Shown: piece after piece, positions 8,972 through 17,133 of the stretch
How positions within the stretch are numbered: the stretch's first letter is position 1
Layout: every line of letters starts with the position of its first letter
NCBI RefSeq assembly: GCF_018729455.1
Contig: NZ_JAHHZF010000014.1
Span: 124,001 to 188,000 of the forward strand
Length of the DNA: 64,000 nucleotides
Source: Prosthecodimorpha staleyi
GTDB lineage: Bacteria > Pseudomonadota > Alphaproteobacteria > Rhizobiales > Ancalomicrobiaceae
Direction of reading: 5' to 3'
Notes under the pieces: generated by a model
The model's input: the letters and a program-made list of their open reading frames with translations, nothing else
Database searches by the model: none
Told to the model about the DNA's origin: nothing
Program-made: the position numbers and the translations under genes

Positions 8972-10269
8972 GCGGCCCGGTCCAGCGGCGCAGCCGCAGC
9001 GACCCGCCAGGGCACGGTCCCGCCCAGGGCCTCGGCCGCGGCGAGGCCGGAGACCAGGCCGTCCTCGTGGAAACCATAGCCGGCCCAGGCGCCGCAGAAC
9101 CAGGTGCCCTGCCGCCCCTGGATCTCGCCGAGCTTCTTCTGCGCGGCGATCGCCGCTTGGTCATATTGCGGATGGTCGTAGGAGAACCGGCGGAAGACCA
9201 GGTCCGGATCGGGCTGGCGCGACGGATTGAGGGTGACGAAGAGCGGCGCGCTGTCGGGGATGCCCTGCAGGGCGTTCATCCAATAGGTCACGCAGACATC
9301 CGCCTGCGTTTCCGGCTGTGACGGATAGGTCAGCACGTTCCAGGACGCCCAGGCGCTGCGCCGTTTCGGCATCAGGCTCGGGTCGCGATGCAGCACCGCC
9401 TCGTTCGGCCGGTACCGGATCGCGCCGAGGATTTCGCGTTCGGCCGGCGTGGCATCGGCCAGCATGGCCAGCGCCTCGTCGGTGTGGGCGGCGATGATGA
9501 CCCGGTCGAAGCGCTCCGTCGCGCCGGTGCTGTCGGTGACCCAATGGGCGCCGTCGCGCCTCTCGACCCGGCGCACGCCGGTGCCGGTGCGGATGCGGCT
9601 CCGGAACGGCGCGGTCACCGCCTCGACATAGTGCCGGCTGCCACCCGACACCGTGCGCCAGACCGGCCGGTCCATATGGACGAGGCGGTGATTGGCGAAG
9701 AAGGAGACGAAGGATTGCGCCGGGAACTGCAGCATCCGGTCGAGCGGTGTCGACCAGATCGCGGCGCCCATCGGCACGATGTAGTCGGTCACGAAGCGGC
9801 CGCGGAAACCGCGTTCGGCGAGCCACGATCCGAGCGGCCGGTCGGTCAGCCGGCCCGCGTGGCGGTCGGCGAGGGCGAGCTTGTTGAAGCGCATGATCTC
9901 GCGCAGCATCCAGAGATGCGCGGGCGAAAAGATGTGCCGCTTCATGGCGAAGAGGCCGGACAGCAGCGGCTCTCCGCCCTTCCATTCGCGCCGCCCGCCA
10001 TCGACCGAGACCGCGAAGCTCATGTCGCTCGCCTGCGTGTTCACGCCGAGATGCGCAAAGAGCGCGGTCATGTTCGGATAGTTGAGCTCATTATAGACGA
10101 TGAAGCCGGTATCGACCGCGATCGGACGGCCCAGATAGTCGATGTCGACCGTATGGGCATGGCCGCCGAGCCGCGCCTCCTTCTCGTAGACGACGAGCTC
10201 GTGATCCGCCGACAGCACCCAGGCGGCGGCGTTGCCAGAAATTCCGGTTCCGATCACGGCAATACGCAT
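8968..10269 (-). CDS. FAD-dependent oxidoreductase (amine-oxidase fold)
   Basis: 433 aa flavoprotein; N-terminal Rossmann motif MRIAVIGTGISGNAAAW, then an acidic-ended strand (VVYEKE) and GGHAHTVD. The C-terminal FAD-binding stretch reads GTWFCGAWAGYGFHEDGLVSG. It is the usual partner of DUF1365 and CFA synthase; the Rhodobacter counterpart is in the RpoE/ChrR regulon. The substrate is probably an unsaturated or cyclopropane acyl chain (inference), not an amine. Confidence 0.88.
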   Translation of the reverse strand: MRIAVIGTGISGNAAAWVLSADHELVVYEKEARLGGHAHTVDIDYLGRPIAVDTGFIVYNELNYPNMTALFAHLGVNTQASDMSFAVSVDGGRREWKGGEPLLSGLFAMKRHIFSPAHLWMLREIMRFNKLALADRHAGRLTDRPLGSWLAERGFRGRFVTDYIVPMGAAIWSTPLDRMLQFPAQSFVSFFANHRLVHMDRPVWRTVSGGSRHYVEAVTAPFRSRIRTGTGVRRVERRDGAHWVTDSTGATERFDRVIIAAHTDEALAMLADATPAEREILGAIRYRPNEAVLHRDPSLMPKRRSAWASWNVLTYPSQPETQADVCVTYWMNALQGIPDSAPLFVTLNPSRQPDPDLVFRRFSYDHPQYDQAAIAAQKKLGEIQGRQGTWFCGAWAGYGFHEDGLVSGLAAAEALGGTVPWRVAAAAPLDRAA

Positions 10270-10312
10270 GAAATTTCCTTATGGACGGCAGGCAGGACGA
10301 ACGGCGGGCGGA

Positions 10313-11782
10313 TCAGGCGGCGGCCTGGCTGGCCTTGAGCTGGTCGAAGGCGGCGAGCGCCCGGTCGCGGCCGACCGCAACATCGACCACCGGCCGCGGA
10401 TAGGTCGAGCCGAGGCGGATGCCGGCAGCGGCGAGCAGGGCGGCGGGCGCCGTCCATGGGGCGTGCAGATAGGCGGAGGGCAGGCCGGCGAGTTCCGGCA
10501 CGAAGCGGCGCACATAGGCGCCGTCGGGATCGAACTTCTCGCCCTGCAGGACGGGATTGAACACGCGGAAATAGGGCGCCGCATCAGCGCCCGAGCCGGC
10601 GACCCATTGCCAGCTGGCCGGATTGCTGGCCGGATCGGCATCGACCAGCGTGTCGTGGAACCAGGCCTCGCCGGTGCGCCAGTCCTGCAGCAGATGCTTG
10701 ACCAGGAAGGAGCCGCAGATCATGCGCACCCGGTTGTGCATCCATCCGGTCTGCCAGAGCTGGCGCATGCCGGCATCGACCATAGGGATGCCCGTCCGTC
10801 CGCGTTGCCACGCCGAGAGGAGCGCCGGGTCCGGCTGCCACGGGAAAGCGTCGAAGCGCGGCTGGATGTTCCGCCGCTCCATGTCCGGGAACTGGCCGAG
10901 CAGGTGATAGGAGAATTCGCGCCAGCCGAGTTCGGCCAGGAACTTGTCCAGGTCGCGCCGGCTCGCCGCCGACCGGCCGCTCTCGACCGCATGGCAGGCT
11001 GCCTGACGGATCTGGAAGGGCGATATCTCTCCGAAGGCGAGATGCGGCGACAGGCGCGATGTCGACGGAAGGTCCGGCCGGTCACGGCGCTCGGCATATC
11101 CGGCGAATTCGTCTTCGAGGAAGGTTTTCAGCCGTACTGCCGCGCCGGCTTCGCCCGGCGTCCAGGCCGCGGCGATCCCGCCCGACCAGTCGGGTCGCGC
11201 CGGCAGCAGGCCCCAGTCCTCGAGACGGTCGGAGGCGGGCATTGCCTGGAGCCCGCGTCCCGGTGCGGGCGCGGGCAGCGGCAAGCGGGGCTCGGCACCG
11301 GCGCAGGCGCTGCGCCAGAACGGCGTGAAGACCCGGAAGGGTTCGTCGGCCTTGCTGCGGATCGACCAGGGCTCGTGGAGAAGATGCGCCTGAAAGCTCT
11401 CCGGCGCATGCCCCTTGGCGGCCAGGTCTGCTTTGATGGCCCGGTCGACCTCGATCTCGGCCGCCCGGTATCGGCGGTTCCAGGCGACCAGCCCGGCGCC
11501 GAGCGCGGCTGCCAGCGCCGGGACGATGGCGCCGGCCGCCCCGCGTCTGAGAACGAGTGCGATGCCGAGACGCGCGAGATCGGCGCCGAGCGCCGTCAGG
11601 CTTCGATGGAGCCACCAGCGCCGAGCACCGCCGGACGGGCGGATGCCGGGCGAGATCTCGTCGAGTACATAGAGCGCGATCACCGGACGGCCGCTCGCCG
11701 CAGCCCGGGTCAGCGCCGGGTTGTCGGCGATGCGCAGATCGTCCCGGAACCAGACGAGGGCAGGGGCTTCGGAGGTCGGCAT
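10313..11782 (-). CDS. phr: Deoxyribodipyrimidine photolyase (class I CPD photolyase/cryptochrome family)
   Basis: 489 aa blue-light repair enzyme splitting cyclobutane pyrimidine dimers. N-terminal antenna domain begins PALVWFRDDLRIADNPAL; the FAD domain shows GWREFSYHLL, GMRQLWQTGWMHNRVRM and DADPASNPASWQWVAGSGADAAPYFR-like sequence, matching bacterial PhrB. It is first in the five-gene minus-strand operon, 43 bp upstream of the amine oxidase, consistent with a light/singlet-oxygen stress unit. No strong ribosome site is visible before the ATG. Confidence 0.93.
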   Translation of the reverse strand: MPTSEAPALVWFRDDLRIADNPALTRAAASGRPVIALYVLDEISPGIRPSGGARRWWLHRSLTALGADLARLGIALVLRRGAAGAIVPALAAALGAGLVAWNRRYRAAEIEVDRAIKADLAAKGHAPESFQAHLLHEPWSIRSKADEPFRVFTPFWRSACAGAEPRLPLPAPAPGRGLQAMPASDRLEDWGLLPARPDWSGGIAAAWTPGEAGAAVRLKTFLEDEFAGYAERRDRPDLPSTSRLSPHLAFGEISPFQIRQAACHAVESGRSAASRRDLDKFLAELGWREFSYHLLGQFPDMERRNIQPRFDAFPWQPDPALLSAWQRGRTGIPMVDAGMRQLWQTGWMHNRVRMICGSFLVKHLLQDWRTGEAWFHDTLVDADPASNPASWQWVAGSGADAAPYFRVFNPVLQGEKFDPDGAYVRRFVPELAGLPSAYLHAPWTAPAALLAAAGIRLGSTYPRPVVDVAVGRDRALAAFDQLKASQAAA

Positions 11783-11906
11783 GGGAGGTGGACGGGTCCT
11801 ATTGGAGAGGGCACGTCCGGATTACGCAGGCCGCAGCCGCCCGGATTGGTCCGAGCGGATTGTTTTTTATCGACAATGGCGCAAGACGGCGGCCAGGCCG
11901 GGATTG

Positions 11907-13124
11907 TCAGTGCACCGCGTCGGTCACCGGCGCCGCCTCCGCCAGCCGGGATTCGGCTTCGGCATCCTTGAGGAGCTCGCGCGCGATGATCAGCTTCTGC
12001 ACCTCGGTGGCGCCTTCATAGATGCGCAGCGCGCGGATCTCGCGATACAGGCTCTCGACGATCTCTCCGGTGCGCACGCCGCGACCGCCGAACATCTGCA
12101 CGGCCTGATCGATCACCCATTGGGCGGATTCGGTCGCGGTCATCTTGGCCATGGCGGCGGCACGGGTGGTCGGCTTGCCCTGGACGTCGCGCATCCAGGC
12201 CGCCCGGTAGGTCAGCAGAGCGGCGGCGTCGTTCTGCGCGGCCATGTCGCCGAGCTTGGCCTGGGTCAGCTGGAAATCGGCGAGCGACTGGCCGAACATC
12301 TTCCGGGCGCGGGTATGGGCGACGGCCTCGTCGAGCGCGCGGCGGGCAAAGCCGAGCGCGGCGGCGGCGACCGAAGCGCGGAAGATGTCGAGCGTGCGCA
12401 TGGCGAGCTTGAAACCCTCGCCGGGCTTGCCGATCAGGCGGCTGGCCGGGATGCGGCAATTCTCGAACCGCAGCCGGGCGAGGGGGTGCGGTGCGATCGT
12501 CTGCAGCCGCTCGGCGACGACGAAGCCCGGATCGCTCGGCAGGACCAGGAAGCAGGACAGGCCGCGCGTACCGGGCGCCTCGCCGGTGCGCACGAAGACG
12601 GTGTAGATGTCGGCGATGCCGCCGTTCGAAATCCAGGTCTTCTCGCCGTCGAGCACGTAGCTGTCGCCGTCGAGCCGTGCGGTGGACGCGATGGCGGCCA
12701 CGTCGGACCCAGCCTCCGGTTCGGTCAGCGCGAAGGCGGCGATCGATTCGCCGCGCGCGATGCGCGGCAGGATGGCGGCCTTGATCTCGTCGGAGGCGGC
12801 GAGGCTGATCGCGCCGGTGCCGAGACCCTGCATGGCGAAGGCGAAATCGGCCAGCCCGTCCCAATAGGCGAGCGTTTCGCGCGTCAGGCAGACGAGGCGC
12901 GAATCGATCGTGTCGGTCAATCCGCCATAGGCCGCCGGAACGCAGGCGCGCAGCATGCCGACCTCGCCGAGCCGCTTGACGATGTTCAGGCAGGCGAGGT
13001 CGGTGTCGGAATGGTCGATGCCCTTCAGGCCGCCGGCCGTGATCCACTTGTCGAGTGCCGCGACGATGTCGCGATGGCCTTGGGCGAAAAAGGGCCAGTC
13101 GAGGTGGTCGCGGGTCGGTTGCAC
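11907..13124 (-). CDS. Acyl-CoA dehydrogenase
   Basis: 405 aa FAD enzyme oxidising acyl-CoA to enoyl-CoA. Seen: the FAD/substrate motif [11 protein letters not shown], the ISNGG loop, and [19 protein letters not shown] followed by [10 protein letters not shown], whose glutamate is at the position of the catalytic base of medium/short-chain enzymes. It stands alone between the photolyase operon (124 bp away) and the tRNA. Chain-length preference cannot be read from sequence. Confidence 0.92.
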   Translation of the reverse strand: MQPTRDHLDWPFFAQGHRDIVAALDKWITAGGLKGIDHSDTDLACLNIVKRLGEVGMLRACVPAAYGGLTDTIDSRLVCLTRETLAYWDGLADFAFAMQGLGTGAISLAASDEIKAAILPRIARGESIAAFALTEPEAGSDVAAIASTARLDGDSYVLDGEKTWISNGGIADIYTVFVRTGEAPGTRGLSCFLVLPSDPGFVVAERLQTIAPHPLARLRFENCRIPASRLIGKPGEGFKLAMRTLDIFRASVAAAALGFARRALDEAVAHTRARKMFGQSLADFQLTQAKLGDMAAQNDAAALLTYRAAWMRDVQGKPTTRAAAMAKMTATESAQWVIDQAVQMFGGRGVRTGEIVESLYREIRALRIYEGATEVQKLIIARELLKDAEAESRLAEAAPVTDAVH

Positions 13125-13338
13125 GTCCGTCTTCTCCGGTTCGGCTTGGCAAAATGGGCGCCGACCGTTCTATCCGCACCCCGCCCGCGATGCCAGCACT
13201 CCGACGGTCCGGTCGCAGGCTGCCTCCGGCCCTCCGTCGGCGAAGCGGGATGATCGGTGCGGCCGACTTCGTGCCGCTTGCGCCGAACCACGACGCGAGG
13301 CTATTGCTTTGCGCGCAATCCGGCCGCCGGCCGGGGTA

Positions 13339-13413
13339 GGGCGGTTAGCTCAGCGGTAGAGCGACGGTTTTACACGCCGTTGGTCGGGGGTTCGATCCCC
13401 TCACCGCCCACCA
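13339..13413 (+). tRNA. tRNA-Val (anticodon UAC)
   Basis: Full cloverleaf: acceptor GGGCGGT pairing with ACCGCCC (13403-13409), D-arm GCTC/GAGC, anticodon stem ACGGT/GCCGT with loop TTTACAC (anticodon TAC at 13371-13373), T-arm GGGGG-TTCGATC-CCCTC, discriminator A, and an encoded CCA. Its 3' end is the attachment site of the insert that follows. Confidence 0.97.
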
Positions 13414-13415
13414 TT
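13399..13415 (+). repeat. attL-like direct repeat (tRNA-Val 3' end)
   Basis: CCTCACCGCCCACCATT: the last 15 bases of the tRNA-Val gene plus TT. An exact copy lies at 15903-15919, as expected for site-specific integration into a tRNA gene by a tyrosine recombinase. Confidence 0.8.
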
Positions 13416-13853
13416 TCCCCCTTATTGCATGGGGTTATTTTCGGTTTTGCGAATCCGGTTAGCACGCGGTTAGCACAGCGTTCCTCAGGACGATTTTCCG
13501 GCCTTGGTCACGGCGAGGCCGCGGGTGCGGAGTTTGTCCATGCCGCTTCTAGCGAAGCCGACCGGAGTCGGCGTCTCCGGCCTTGCAGGCCTCCGCCGGT
13601 CAGCTGCGGGACGCCCGGCAATCACTGGTCCACATCGAGGGCATGCCAGCTTGCCCGTTGCTGCATGTGTCAATCGCTCATTCGACAAATCCGATCGACC
13701 AGAATTGCCGTATAGAACAAAGTACGTTGAAAATCGGAAGGTAGTGGAAATTTTTTAGAAACATTTGGATTGATCTGACTAGTTTAGTTTCAGAATCACC
13801 AAAGTCAGTATTGATCCTTATATTGTTCATTTTGCACTATCAATACGATAAGC
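13416..13853. other. Left end of the island, no firm gene
   Basis: Starts with the phased CGGTTAGCAC repeats, then a GC-rich piece (to about 13690) with the short minus-strand frame mentioned under the island, then an AT-rich stretch from about 13700 that probably contains the promoter of the winged-helix gene. No other feature seen. Confidence 0.4.
13456..13476. repeat. Two tandem CGGTTAGCAC repeats next to attL
   Basis: CGGTTAGCAC at 13456-13465 and 13467-13476, spaced 11 bp apart (one helical turn) and 40 bp inside the tRNA junction. Closely phased short direct repeats near a tRNA att site resemble integrase arm-type or excisionase sites; the assignment is by position only. Confidence 0.4.
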
Positions 13854-14231
13854 ATGTTGGCTGCGGGTAGTATAGGTATCATGTGTAGCTTGTTACAACC
13901 AGATATACAGAGATTGGTTAAGGAGGCAAACCGCTTCATCTTGACGTTCAATCGGCTGCGCGACGCTCATGGATTGGAGTTTGACGACTTCCTGGCTGTG
14001 CTGGCTGTCGTCGAAATCAACTTCAGATATGGAGTCCTTTATCCCGCATCCGCGCAGTCCGTCGCTTCGTTCATCCAGATGCCCTATGAGACGACGCGTC
14101 GCCGGCTTGTCGTGCTGGCCGGAAGGGGACACCTCCTGCGGAGCGAGAACGGCGGCTACATCGTCGCCGATATCGAGTTCCCGAAAACGTTGCTTCGCAC
14201 GTTCCGGCAGGATCCCAATACGCAGGGGTGA
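13854..14231 (+). CDS. Small winged-helix DNA-binding-like protein in the island
   Basis: 125 aa (116 if the ATG at 13881 is used). I do not recognise a specific family. The middle reads PASAQSVASFIQMPYETTRRRLVVLAGRGHLL followed by a beta-hairpin-like GGYIVADIEF, the layout of a winged helix-turn-helix (helix, turn, recognition helix with TTRRR, wing). The N-terminal half is helical. A regulator of the element or a stray acquired gene are both possible. No clear ribosome site precedes either start. Confidence 0.5.
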   Translation: MLAAGSIGIMCSLLQPDIQRLVKEANRFILTFNRLRDAHGLEFDDFLAVLAVVEINFRYGVLYPASAQSVASFIQMPYETTRRRLVVLAGRGHLLRSENGGYIVADIEFPKTLLRTFRQDPNTQG

Positions 14232-14313
14232 GTCTTTGATTTCGAGGTTCGACCATGGGTGATCGCTGGCCGTCACGGAAACATCTTCAGCGGATCTGAA
14301 GCGCTCCGCTTCG

Positions 14314-14556
14314 TCATTTCGAGGCGACGAACAGAGCGAAGATCGGAAGCCACACGGCGATCGCGAGAAGAAAGACCAGCAGCGTCAGGAGCCGATCAGT
14401 CGGTGTGCGCGGCGACTTGTCGATGATGGCTTCGACCTCGTCGAGATCCGGAGGGGCGTCGTCGATCAGGTGTCGGCGCACGAACCTTCTCCATGCCCGC
14501 CTTGGGGCAGGCAGTATCCGTTTGCGGTTTCGGGTGTTCCCGGGCGACGTAAGCAT
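14314..14556 (-). CDS. Small protein with C-terminal membrane segment
   Basis: 80 aa: a basic N-terminal half (RNRKRILPAPRRAWRRFVRRH), an acidic middle (DDAPPDLDEVEAIID) and one C-terminal transmembrane helix (LLTLLVFLLAIAVWLPIFALFV) ending in ASK. The tail-anchored layout is unlikely to arise by chance, which is the main support; no family recognised. Confidence 0.45.
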   Translation of the reverse strand: MLTSPGNTRNRKRILPAPRRAWRRFVRRHLIDDAPPDLDEVEAIIDKSPRTPTDRLLTLLVFLLAIAVWLPIFALFVASK

Positions 14557-15075
14557 GGCATGACTGACCTGGCTCGCATGGTTCTATCGGAGCCATGAAT
14601 ATAGTGGGCATGGGCAAGTCTCTCGATTGACTTGCAGTTGTTATGGGATTTTAATTATTAACCGACCGTAAAAACAATCGATGAGAATTGATTAATACAT
14701 TGATAAAATAATGTATAGGCCAATAATAAAGGTTACATATTCGCGTTTTTCCAAGTGAAATCAGGTGATCTCTATCCGATGGAAGGCATGATTGCGTTAC
14801 CCAAAACGGGTAATAAAAAGGGGGATCGATGGATGAGCGGGGGCAGCGGAACGGAACGATTCGGAGTTCTGCAACCGACGTCGCGACGCCGGCATCCGCG
14901 AGTCGATCGCGTCTGAGGAGAGGCGCGTCGCGCTGGGGCGACCACGACATGACAGGACCGCAGACAGCGATCTCGGCAACGTGAGTATCGCAGCCAGTCT
15001 ACAACGGGCCCGCCTATCGGCCGACAAAGTCCAGATGTCAGCCTGGCGGGCGCCGTCGCACATCGAGCGGACGGT
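14557..15075. other. AT-rich interior of the island, no gene supported
   Basis: The most AT-rich stretch of the window (about 14630-14830) with runs such as TTTTAATTATTAA. Short frames exist on both strands but none shows protein character or a start signal. Confidence 0.45.
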
Positions 15076-15783
15076 TTACCTCCGCGGCCTATTGCTAAAA
15101 AAAGGGTCCGATAGGGTCGCGATGAACGAACCATTTGATATCGCTTCGCTCAATTTAAAATGAAATTCTTCGAGATGAGCGAGGACCTCCGCTTCAGTGA
15201 TGCCTGCTCGGCCGTAGGACGGTAAGCTCAATAATGCGACTTCGTCCAGAATCGACTCTATGATCTCATGAATCTCGTCCACGTCGGCTCCGCCGAATGG
15301 TTCCATGAAGAGGAGGCGGAAGTAAAAGCGGCTCGGGAATGGGCGCTTGCTCTTCTTATTGAAGATCTGTGCAATCTCGCGAATCCATTCCAGGGTTTCT
15401 GCCGTCCAGCGGCGCCGGTATGTTTCGGGTGCAGTAACGACGGCCAGTCTGATGAGGTTTCGGTTGATCGGCTTTTGCTGTGTGGCGATAATGGCTTCGG
15501 CTCTTTGCCTGGACATGGCAAGTTCTATTTGCTCGGTCAGCACGTCGGCTTCCTTTGAATAACTTTCAATTGCGATGCGGGATCTGTCGTCCAGGGAAGC
15601 GACGGCAGAATTCTGCATCGCGACCCACCAGATCTCGTCGGTTAGGATTTTGCAGATAACATGAAGCTGACATCCGCTCAGATCGCAGACCTCCCAATTT
15701 GAGGAGCCCGAAACGATGTGGACTTTCGAAAATTGGAGAGCCGTACAGAGCCAGAAATGGGTGATTGGTAGCCTCTGCGGCAT
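15076..15783 (-). CDS. Hypothetical protein in the island
   Basis: 235 aa from ATG 15783, or 180 aa from ATG 15618, which has a slightly better ribosome site. No family recognised. The body is helical and charged (RSRIAIESYSKEADVLTEQIELAMSRQ at the start of the shorter form, EIHEIIESILDEVALL near the end). The segment upstream of residue 56 has three cysteines and two tryptophans and still looks protein-like, so the long form may be real. Codon use is less GC-biased than in flanking genes, consistent with transfer. Confidence 0.5.
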   Translation of the reverse strand: MPQRLPITHFWLCTALQFSKVHIVSGSSNWEVCDLSGCQLHVICKILTDEIWWVAMQNSAVASLDDRSRIAIESYSKEADVLTEQIELAMSRQRAEAIIATQQKPINRNLIRLAVVTAPETYRRRWTAETLEWIREIAQIFNKKSKRPFPSRFYFRLLFMEPFGGADVDEIHEIIESILDEVALLSLPSYGRAGITEAEVLAHLEEFHFKLSEAISNGSFIATLSDPFFSNRPRR

Positions 15784-15902
15784 CCTTCAGGGCTTGGTTG
15801 ATAACAAGCGCCAGGCTCAGGAGAAACGAGGCGGAACGCAGCGCTTCAAATCAAGTTGCGAACCTAGCCACAAGTCGTTGCAAATTAACAGCTGTGTGGG
15901 CT

Positions 15903-15919
15903 CCTCACCGCCCACCATT
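15903..15919 (+). repeat. attR-like direct repeat
   Basis: Exact 17-bp copy of 13399-13415 (CCTCACCGCCCACCATT) with no tRNA around it; it marks the distal end of the inserted DNA. Sequence returns to GC-rich immediately after. Confidence 0.8.
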
Positions 15920-15996
15920 GCGGCTGACCGACCGCCGATCGGGTCGCCGGGTCGGCAGCGCGGCCGGGCTGCCAGGGCCCGAACACCGGAGGCAGG

Positions 15997-16407
15997 TCAG
16001 CGCACCTGAATTGTCACGACATCGGTGCTGTAGACGTCGCTGACCGGATCATCGAGATACTGCGCATGGATGGTTTCGACCGTGACCGTATCGGTGCCGC
16101 GGAAGCCGGGGCGCGAGCGGTACATGAGGACGCTGGCTTTCAACTGCATCCCGGCGCAGCGCCGTCCCTCCGGCACCTTCCACGGCATGAGAGCCATGCG
16201 GGCCGTCCCATTGGCCGGGGGCACCCGGATGGAAGCCCTTTGCCCGCCGCCGCCGGTGCAGTCGTCCCGGATGAGGTAGAATGCGGCTACGACCGTTTCG
16301 ACACCGGACTTGGCGTCGGTGGCGAATGCCGGCGTCGCGGCCGGGACGGTCGCTGCGGACAGAACACCCCCGAGAAGGGCGATCGGGAAGAGGCGCGGCA
16401 GAGGCAT
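15997..16407 (-). CDS. Exported hypothetical protein
   Basis: 136 aa. A Sec signal peptide (MPLPRLFPIALLGGVL, likely cleavage after PAFA near residue 29) and a small mature domain with two cysteines (DDCTGG and RRCAGM) that could form a disulfide. The C-terminus reads DTVTVETIHAQYLDDP, a beta-rich pattern. No family assigned. The start at 16407 is chosen because it begins the signal peptide; the frame is open upstream to 16479 without coding character. Confidence 0.6.
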   Translation of the reverse strand: MPLPRLFPIALLGGVLSAATVPAATPAFATDAKSGVETVVAAFYLIRDDCTGGGGQRASIRVPPANGTARMALMPWKVPEGRRCAGMQLKASVLMYRSRPGFRGTDTVTVETIHAQYLDDPVSDVYSTDVVTIQVR

Positions 16408-16646
16408 GGTTGGTCCTGAGGCTGAGGAGCGGGAACAAACTACCCAGCCAGCATGTCGGCGCCACGACACAACCGTCAATCTATCAAAACTGCGGGTCCG
16501 ATACGCCGGGAGCGGCGGGCCGATGCCGGAACGTCACGGCCATCAACCCTGTCCGCTTTTCGCCCCTGTGGAGCGTTGACTCCGTTGGGCTATCCGGTAA
16601 ACCCAGGCGGAGGGGGTACTCGGATCCTTTCCAAGGAGGGGGAATT

Positions 16647-17012
16647 ATGAAGTCTCTGGTTATCGCTGCCGGCCTCGCTATCGGTGCCGTGTTCGCGGCT
16701 GCGCCCGCTTCCGCTCTGCCGATCGCCAAGATCGCCGGTGCTGAGAGCGCTCCGCGCGCCGAGACCGTGGCCTGGTACTGCAACGCCAACGGCAAGCATT
16801 GCGTCAAGGCGCCGCGCGCCGGCTACGTCATCCGCCCGGCTTGGGAGCCGGCCTGCGCCGTCGGCTGGACCTTCAACGGGTATACCTGCGTCGCGCCGGT
16901 CGTCGTGAAGCCGCGTCCGATCGTGGTCGCCCCGGCTCCGGTCGTCGTCGTCAAGCCGAAGCCGGTCGTGGTCGTCAAGAAGCCGGCCGTCGTGATCAAG
17001 GTCAAGCCCTGA
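16647..17012 (+). CDS. Small exported protein with Val/Lys/Pro-rich tail
   Basis: 121 aa with a signal peptide (MKSLVIAAGLAIGAVFAAAPASA). The mature part has four cysteines in WYCNANGKHC, PACAVG and YTCVAP, likely two disulfides, followed by a low-complexity tail of VVVKP(K/R)P repeats (VVVKPRPIVVAP, VVVVKPKPVVVV). A very strong ribosome site (AAGGAGGGGG, 6 bases before ATG) and a strong terminator imply high expression as a single gene. Periplasmic or surface location inferred; function unknown. Confidence 0.8.
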   Translation: MKSLVIAAGLAIGAVFAAAPASALPIAKIAGAESAPRAETVAWYCNANGKHCVKAPRAGYVIRPAWEPACAVGWTFNGYTCVAPVVVKPRPIVVAPAPVVVVKPKPVVVVKKPAVVIKVKP

Positions 17013-17052
17013 TCCAGGGCCCCGGGATCGGCCGATCCCGTAACGGATGCAG

Positions 17053-17082
17053 CGGGGCGCCTTCGGGCGCCCCGTTTTGTTT
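17053..17082 (+). terminator. Rho-independent terminator
   Basis: Stem CGGGGCGCC / GGCGCCCCG with TTCG tetraloop, followed by TTTTGTTT, 40 bases after the stop of the small exported protein. Confidence 0.88.
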
Positions 17083-17133
17083 GGTGCGACGGACGCCCGG
17101 ATGGGGCGCCGGCCGGCGTTCAAGGTCAGGCGG

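Larger units (their letters stand above)
13399..15919. mobile_element. Remnant integrative element in tRNA-Val
   Basis: 2.5 kb between two exact 17-bp copies of the tRNA 3' end. The interior is visibly more AT-rich than the rest of the window and holds only small or unrecognised genes. No intact integrase is present: a 67-codon minus-strand frame at 13485-13688 ends MDKLRTRGLAVTKAGKSS right beside attL, where integrase genes usually end, but it is too short to identify. I read this as a decayed or non-autonomous island. Confidence 0.7.

Noticed and set aside
11783-11906. RpoE-type promoter before the photolyase operon
   Set aside because: Best match (CAATCC-N18-TAATCC on the minus strand) fits too poorly in both boxes.
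13485-13688. Remnant integrase C-terminus beside attL
   Set aside because: Position fits, but the 67-residue translation has no tyrosine-recombinase motif (R..H..R..Y) that I can recognise, so it is mentioned only as a possibility.
14651-14950. 99-codon minus-strand frame in the AT-rich island core
   Set aside because: No ribosome site, odd composition and no recognisable domain; its start lies in a region unlike its end in base composition.
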